A stretch of 64,000 bases of DNA. Origin: Neospora caninum Liverpool. Lineage: Eukaryota > Apicomplexa > Conoidasida > Eucoccidiorida > Sarcocystidae. The stretch is from NCBI RefSeq assembly GCF_000208865.1, contig NC_018397.1:5051748-5115747 (forward strand). The letters run 5' to 3'. The notes under the pieces were generated by a model. The model was not told the origin of the DNA. It did not search any database and was given only the letters and a program-made list of their open reading frames with translations. A program made the translations under genes and the position numbers. Positions 59,847 through 64,000 of the stretch are shown here, piece by piece; positions within the stretch are counted from its first letter, which is position 1; every line of letters starts with the position of its first letter.

Positions 59847-61668
59847 AGATGACTCTTTCTACTCTGTTGAGGGACCTTCTGCCCTCTGCGCTCTTGAATC
59901 ATACATAGCCGGGAGTCGATGCAGGGGGAACGCGTGCGTACAGGCAGCATTAAAGCCTGGAGCGGCCTACGTGCTACGGTTCTTTGTACATACATGCCTT
60001 GCTAGGTTTCAGTTCGGTTTGCAAAGGGGAAGCAATCTGCGCAAGACGATTGAGTGATCGCCTGCGACGGTTTTCACTATCCCTCTCATGCAGGTAGCAT
60101 CCTTCTATTTTTAGGCGAATGCACAGCAACTGCATTCTTCAGAGAGCAGTGGGCGATTTCTGGGCGCCTCTGGAGGAAGATGTCCTGATAGCCATCGCCC
60201 CTCGCCTCAAACCGTGTTCTATGAGACTATGTCTTCCAGTCCTTACCGTGCATGTCACTCTGCAGAGACACATGTAACTGTTGTCATCGAGCTTCTATCT
60301 GTTGCATTGCCACAATAAGCCCTCAGGGAAGATCCGGCTGATCTCGGGGGGAACTGACACCTCTGACTTCTTGATACCACAGAAATTGCCCCGCACCATG
60401 GCGTTCCCCATAGAGGACCACGTCGAATTGGTCCTAATGGTTGTCCATTATCTGTACTCTCAGCGAAAACGTGCCTCCGGAAGGCTTCCGGTGTCCTGTG
60501 TGCGAATGGCAGACAGAGCAGATCCCGTTGACCTTGCGCTCCTCAAAGAGATGTCGCTACCGCTGGAGGCTCTCTGCAGTACGTCGAACGCGCTACCGAC
60601 GGCGATGATGTTTTCCCCGCAGTCTCGCCCCTTTCAAGAAACTTTTGGATGCAAATGGAAAGCCCTATCAGTGGCGGGTAGCACTACAGCGAACCGGCAA
60701 ACTTTCCTGTAGTCGGAGTCCCGTAAAAGTGTACGAGTGATTGTCATTCGCGGGTAGCGTACCGTAGCTACCTCCACGTCATGCGTGATTGGCGCCTCTA
60801 GAAATGAATGATTCTGAACAAGTGGATTTCTCCTTTTACCGCTCCGTTCCTCCTTATTTGTTCATTAGGACAAGCGAGTACTGGTGTGCGGTACAAGCAA
60901 AACGGGGCCAAACAACCGTGCGGTCCTGCAGCGTAGAGCACTGAGCAGCAACAGCGTCGTTCTTCTCTAGCTCCGATTCCTCTCCAGTTTGCTAAATGGT
61001 AGACAGGAAAGAAGAAGGGCTACACAACCGGCATGTCGCTTGTGAGCGTGATTCACAGTGGCTGGGCAGGATCGAGTGCTGTGCGGCGGCAGGAGGTTTT
61101 TTTAAAAATCAGCAATCAGTGGCAAGACGTGCCTGGCGTATTTAGAACGGGGACGTCCGCTTCAGTGTTCTTGTTAGTCAAGCACGTCACGTGTATGCTC
61201 CGTGAGCAACGGTGCTTTCTCCCATCAGCAAGGCGATTGACAGAGATTAAGCTTACGCTCGATCCGCCTGTGTTTCTCGGTGGCGCATGCCGAACACGCG
61301 CCGCTCGCTGTTGAGTTTCGCAGTTGCGTGTGTGTTGGACGAACGGCGCGATCAGCGGTAAAGTTGACTAGACTCCAGTTGCATGTTGCTTCTTCCGTAT
61401 CAACCGTGGAGAAGCAACCACACTCAGTGACTCTATTCCCCATTTTTCGTAGCAAAACATCTTTCAAAGAAACTATTAACTCCACGTTCCCGGTCCGCGC
61501 GTATCGACCTACCGTGCCCCGACTCTTTACGCGCAGAACCCGTTGTCTTGAATGCGGTCGGACGTCTCTGAGGTCACCCAAAAAACAGAAGACGCATCGT
61601 CAACTGTTTGGATAGTGCCTGAAGGCACACGCTTGTTCCTGTGAATTCGAGTTTATTACTTCCCGACC
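59847..61668. other. Spacer between the proline-rich gene and the kinase gene
   Basis: 1.8 kb, presumably the 3' UTR of the first gene and the promoter/5' UTR of the second. ORFs at 60281-60712 (+) and 61280-61615 (+) have no signal, domain or splice support. No other structure seen. Confidence 0.55.
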
Positions 61669-64000
61669 ATGGAGGGCGGTTCCGCTTCTTTGCCCGCTGT
61701 CAGTTCATGCCACCAGGCGCCGCAGCTTTCCTCCGGTCCGACTTTCCCGAGCCATGTCTCGCGCTTGCCGTGTTCAGACATTCGCAAAATTGCCGCCTTC
61801 ACTTTGGATGCGCTATTAGAGGCCAGTTGTGGCAACAAAGACGCTCTTTATTCTGTTGCTGCCTCTCCCATTCCTTCCCGCTGTTTCCGGCGCACAGACT
61901 GCGGATGTCTCTGCGGGCCCCAAACGTGCGCGAACGGTACCGCCGTACCGAGTCATCCTCTTCCTCTGCATCCTGAGTTGTCTTTCGAAGTTTCTCTTTT
62001 TCGTAACAAGAGTGTGGGCGAGGCAACCTCTCTTCACACGCCGGCCGCCGGAGCGCCGATCTCCCACTTTTCTCACCTCCGTGCGAGCTCGCCTTCCGGA
62101 AGGTGTGCATCCACGCTTTCACATGTACCCTGCTACAGAGGTGCGGCGGGCGCCTGCGAGTCGCCCTGTTGCTCTGTCATCGAGTCTCTTTTTCCTCTCC
62201 CTCAGCGCGAGATACCCCAGAACAAGCAGGGCCGCACAACCGCGCGTTCCCAGACAGTGCCTTGTGGCGGCGAGCACTCAACCGATCGCGCGGGCGCTCC
62301 AGCTGCACAGCGTTTCCCGGGGGGCCGAAACGGTCCAGGCTGTGGAAGTGAAAAAGGAAGTGATGGAGAGATTGACCGGGGTGGAAACGTGTTGCATGGC
62401 CGAGGTGGCGACGCCGTGTCTCTACACTTTGCATCGAGGGAACGACGCGGTTCCTGTACGGGCGACACGCCTGCCGAACCGGTCTCAGACTCTTTGTCTC
62501 TGCACTTTTCTTCCCATACACACTCTGGGGCCCGACACATGGCATTGGATGAGGAGAGAGGAGCTAGAGGACAGGGAACGGACATCCACGGACACCGCCG
62601 GTTTCTCGTTGCCCTCGGCGGGTTGCCAGGGAGCGGGAAATCCACTTTGGGTCGGCGTCTGTCTGCTGAGATCAATCGATTATGGTCCGAAGGAAGAAGA
62701 CAGTGGCAAGAAGAGCAAAGACGACACGCACTCACGCCGGATTCTGAGCGTCTCTCTTCCGCGGAGCGCTCCGCGGAGCCTTGGGTATCGGCAGGTCCAT
62801 CAGATCTTGGACAAGAAGGAAATGGAGGGAGAGAAGATGCACACGTGACCGAACCGGAACCAGGGAAGGAAGGCACGGACGTCCCCATGCAATCCCGTGG
62901 CTGTTCAACGCCTGAGCGGAAGTCCGTCGACGGAGACCTCGAAAGAACCAAGCAGGAGAACATGCAAGGCGTTTGTGTTGCCGTTGGCATGGACGGTTTT
63001 CACTTCACAAGGGCGCAACTGTCTCAGTAAGTTGCAGCATCGCACTGTCCCTGGGAGCGATCATGGGGGGACACATGCATCGGGCTGTCTATCGCGTTCT
63101 TTGGTGTCGTTCAAGGAAGATATTACGGAATGACACGACTACATATATATATATATATATATATATGCTGGTGGACAGGGACGTAGGTTGCAGTTTCGCT
63201 TTTCACATTTCCTTTTCTGTTCTCAGTGGGTGTCTCCTCTTGAGCTCTGCCTTTGCCGAACTCGACTTCCGTATCTTTCTGGGCGCCCCTGTGTTTTTGC
63301 TCCCGGCTTCGTCTCTCTTTTTGATCGCCATTCTCGTGCAGTTCTCTTCTTGACAGCTGTCCGTCTTCCTGGGGCGCTCTCGGCCTTGTCCTGGTCGGTG
63401 TCTCTCCGTTGTTTTTTTTGACATCTCTCGTCCTCTGTCTCCCCCTTTCCCTTCCTGCATGCGCCTCCCCTCCTTTCCTGCGAGCCGCTTTCCAAGCTCT
63501 CGCCGTCTGTCTTCCCCTGGACCCTGTCCACTTCCCTCTTTCTTGCAAATCGCTCGAGCTCTGCTGTACGCCTCTCTTCTTCATTTTTCCCGGCTCGCCT
63601 CAACCTATGCCCAGGTTCCCCGACCCTGCAGAAGCCTTCCGACGGCGAGGTGCCGCCTGGACCTTCGACATGCCTGCGTTCTGGTACACAAGAAAGCGCG
63701 CGAAGTGGTGCAACGCGCCTTTCGTTCCTGGGACGCCTCAGGGGTTTCCACGTCGAATACGGCGCTAATATTGGAAGACAACATCTCAGTTCCTGTATCT
63801 CGTAGAAAGGGTTTTGCACGCCACCAGAAACCGTTTACACGGCGGCTTTGTGCCATGGCCCTTCGGCGTTCCAGCATTTCCCAGGCCGATCCGACTTTAA
63901 TCCTCTCGCAGCGCAGTGGCTCTGTGTGAGCCCAGCGAGATGTGGAGAGACAGTGCTGAGGCTGCTTTTCAAAAATGCATATATATATATATATATATAT
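61669..64000 (+). CDS. P-loop kinase, uridine kinase/YFH7-like, partial at the window end
   Basis: Exon 1 is 61669-63026 (ATG context GACCATGG; donor CTCA|GTAAGT) and exon 2 begins at 63615 (acceptor TGCCCAG); phase 2 plus one base fits. Residues 1-310 are low-complexity; an internal ATG at 62539 (residue 291) lies just before the domain. VALGGLPGSGKST (Lys324) is a Walker A motif. After a 110-residue insertion come VGMDGFH (441-445) and FTRAQLSQ, then in exon 2 FPDPAEAFRRRGAAWTFD, a continuous match to the PRK/uridine-kinase-like family that includes yeast Yfh7 and bacterial sugar or nucleoside kinases. These phosphorylate a small molecule with ATP; the substrate is unknown. After AWTFDMPAF (near 63680) the frame yields no more family-like sequence, whereas the next frame does, so there is a likely frameshift. 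The C-terminal part is not resolved and the gene may run past the window. Confidence 0.72.
63143..63166. repeat. (AT)n microsatellite in the kinase intron
   Basis: About twelve AT dinucleotides within the 588-base intron 63027-63614. Confidence 0.96.
63979..64000. repeat. (AT)n microsatellite at the window edge
   Basis: At least eleven AT dinucleotides, cut by the end of the window; full length unknown. Confidence 0.95.

Noticed and set aside
59599..60057. 152-codon ORF overlapping the end of the proline-rich gene in another frame
   Set aside because: Its first 250 bases are the shifted frame of the established exon, and the rest has no feature of its own.
1..64000. tRNA or rRNA genes, CRISPR arrays, insertion sequences, mitochondrial insertions
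   Set aside because: Reading for tRNA B-box-like motifs, repeat-spacer arrays, transposase motifs and AT-rich mitochondrial gene fragments gave nothing convincing. A tRNAscan and a BLAST against coccidian mitochondrial genes would be needed to exclude short copies.

Overview
The window reads as nuclear DNA of a coccidian apicomplexan, most likely Toxoplasma gondii or a close relative (Hammondia, Neospora). The signs are moderate-to-high GC, large genes with GT-AG introns of a few hundred bases, very long low-complexity protein insertions, (AT)n microsatellites in introns and spacers, and protein families with coccidian-style architecture. There is no operon structure. Species and chromosome cannot be fixed from the sequence alone.

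Layout. 68-8769 (-): a three-exon gene for a predicted secreted or anchored protein in which two FAS1 (fasciclin) folds are each split by a large low-complexity insertion; its last exon carries a 24-bp minisatellite. 13971-18239 (-): a three-exon gene for a coiled-coil protein with an array of SPR(G) motifs. 23411-31883 (+): a complete 14-exon cullin, CUL3-like, with its neddylation lysine. 34243-36180 (-): an intronless gene for a secreted protein made of about 16 cysteine repeats. 43486-52209 (+): a two-exon gene for a giant protein of about 2761 residues with an RluA-type pseudouridine synthase domain inside it. 52.2-61.7 kb: a lineage-specific stretch with three putative small secreted-protein genes: a cysteine-rich one with a hydrophobic tail (54564-54995, -), a two-exon proline-rich one (58433-59846, +) and a speculative GC-AG-intron gene (55814-56666, -). 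61669 to the window end (+): a P-loop kinase of the uridine kinase/YFH7-like type, cut by the window edge and with an apparent reading-frame break near 63680.

The spacers (8.8-14.0, 18.2-23.4, 31.9-34.2 and 36.2-43.5 kb) hold no gene I can support. They look like UTRs, promoters and microsatellites. The 4-kb leader before the pseudouridine synthase gene is strikingly pyrimidine-rich. The genes do not form one pathway: housekeeping functions (ubiquitin ligase scaffold, RNA modification, small-molecule kinase) alternate with probable surface, wall or secreted proteins. All exon structures were built by eye from splice consensus, reading phase and family alignment.
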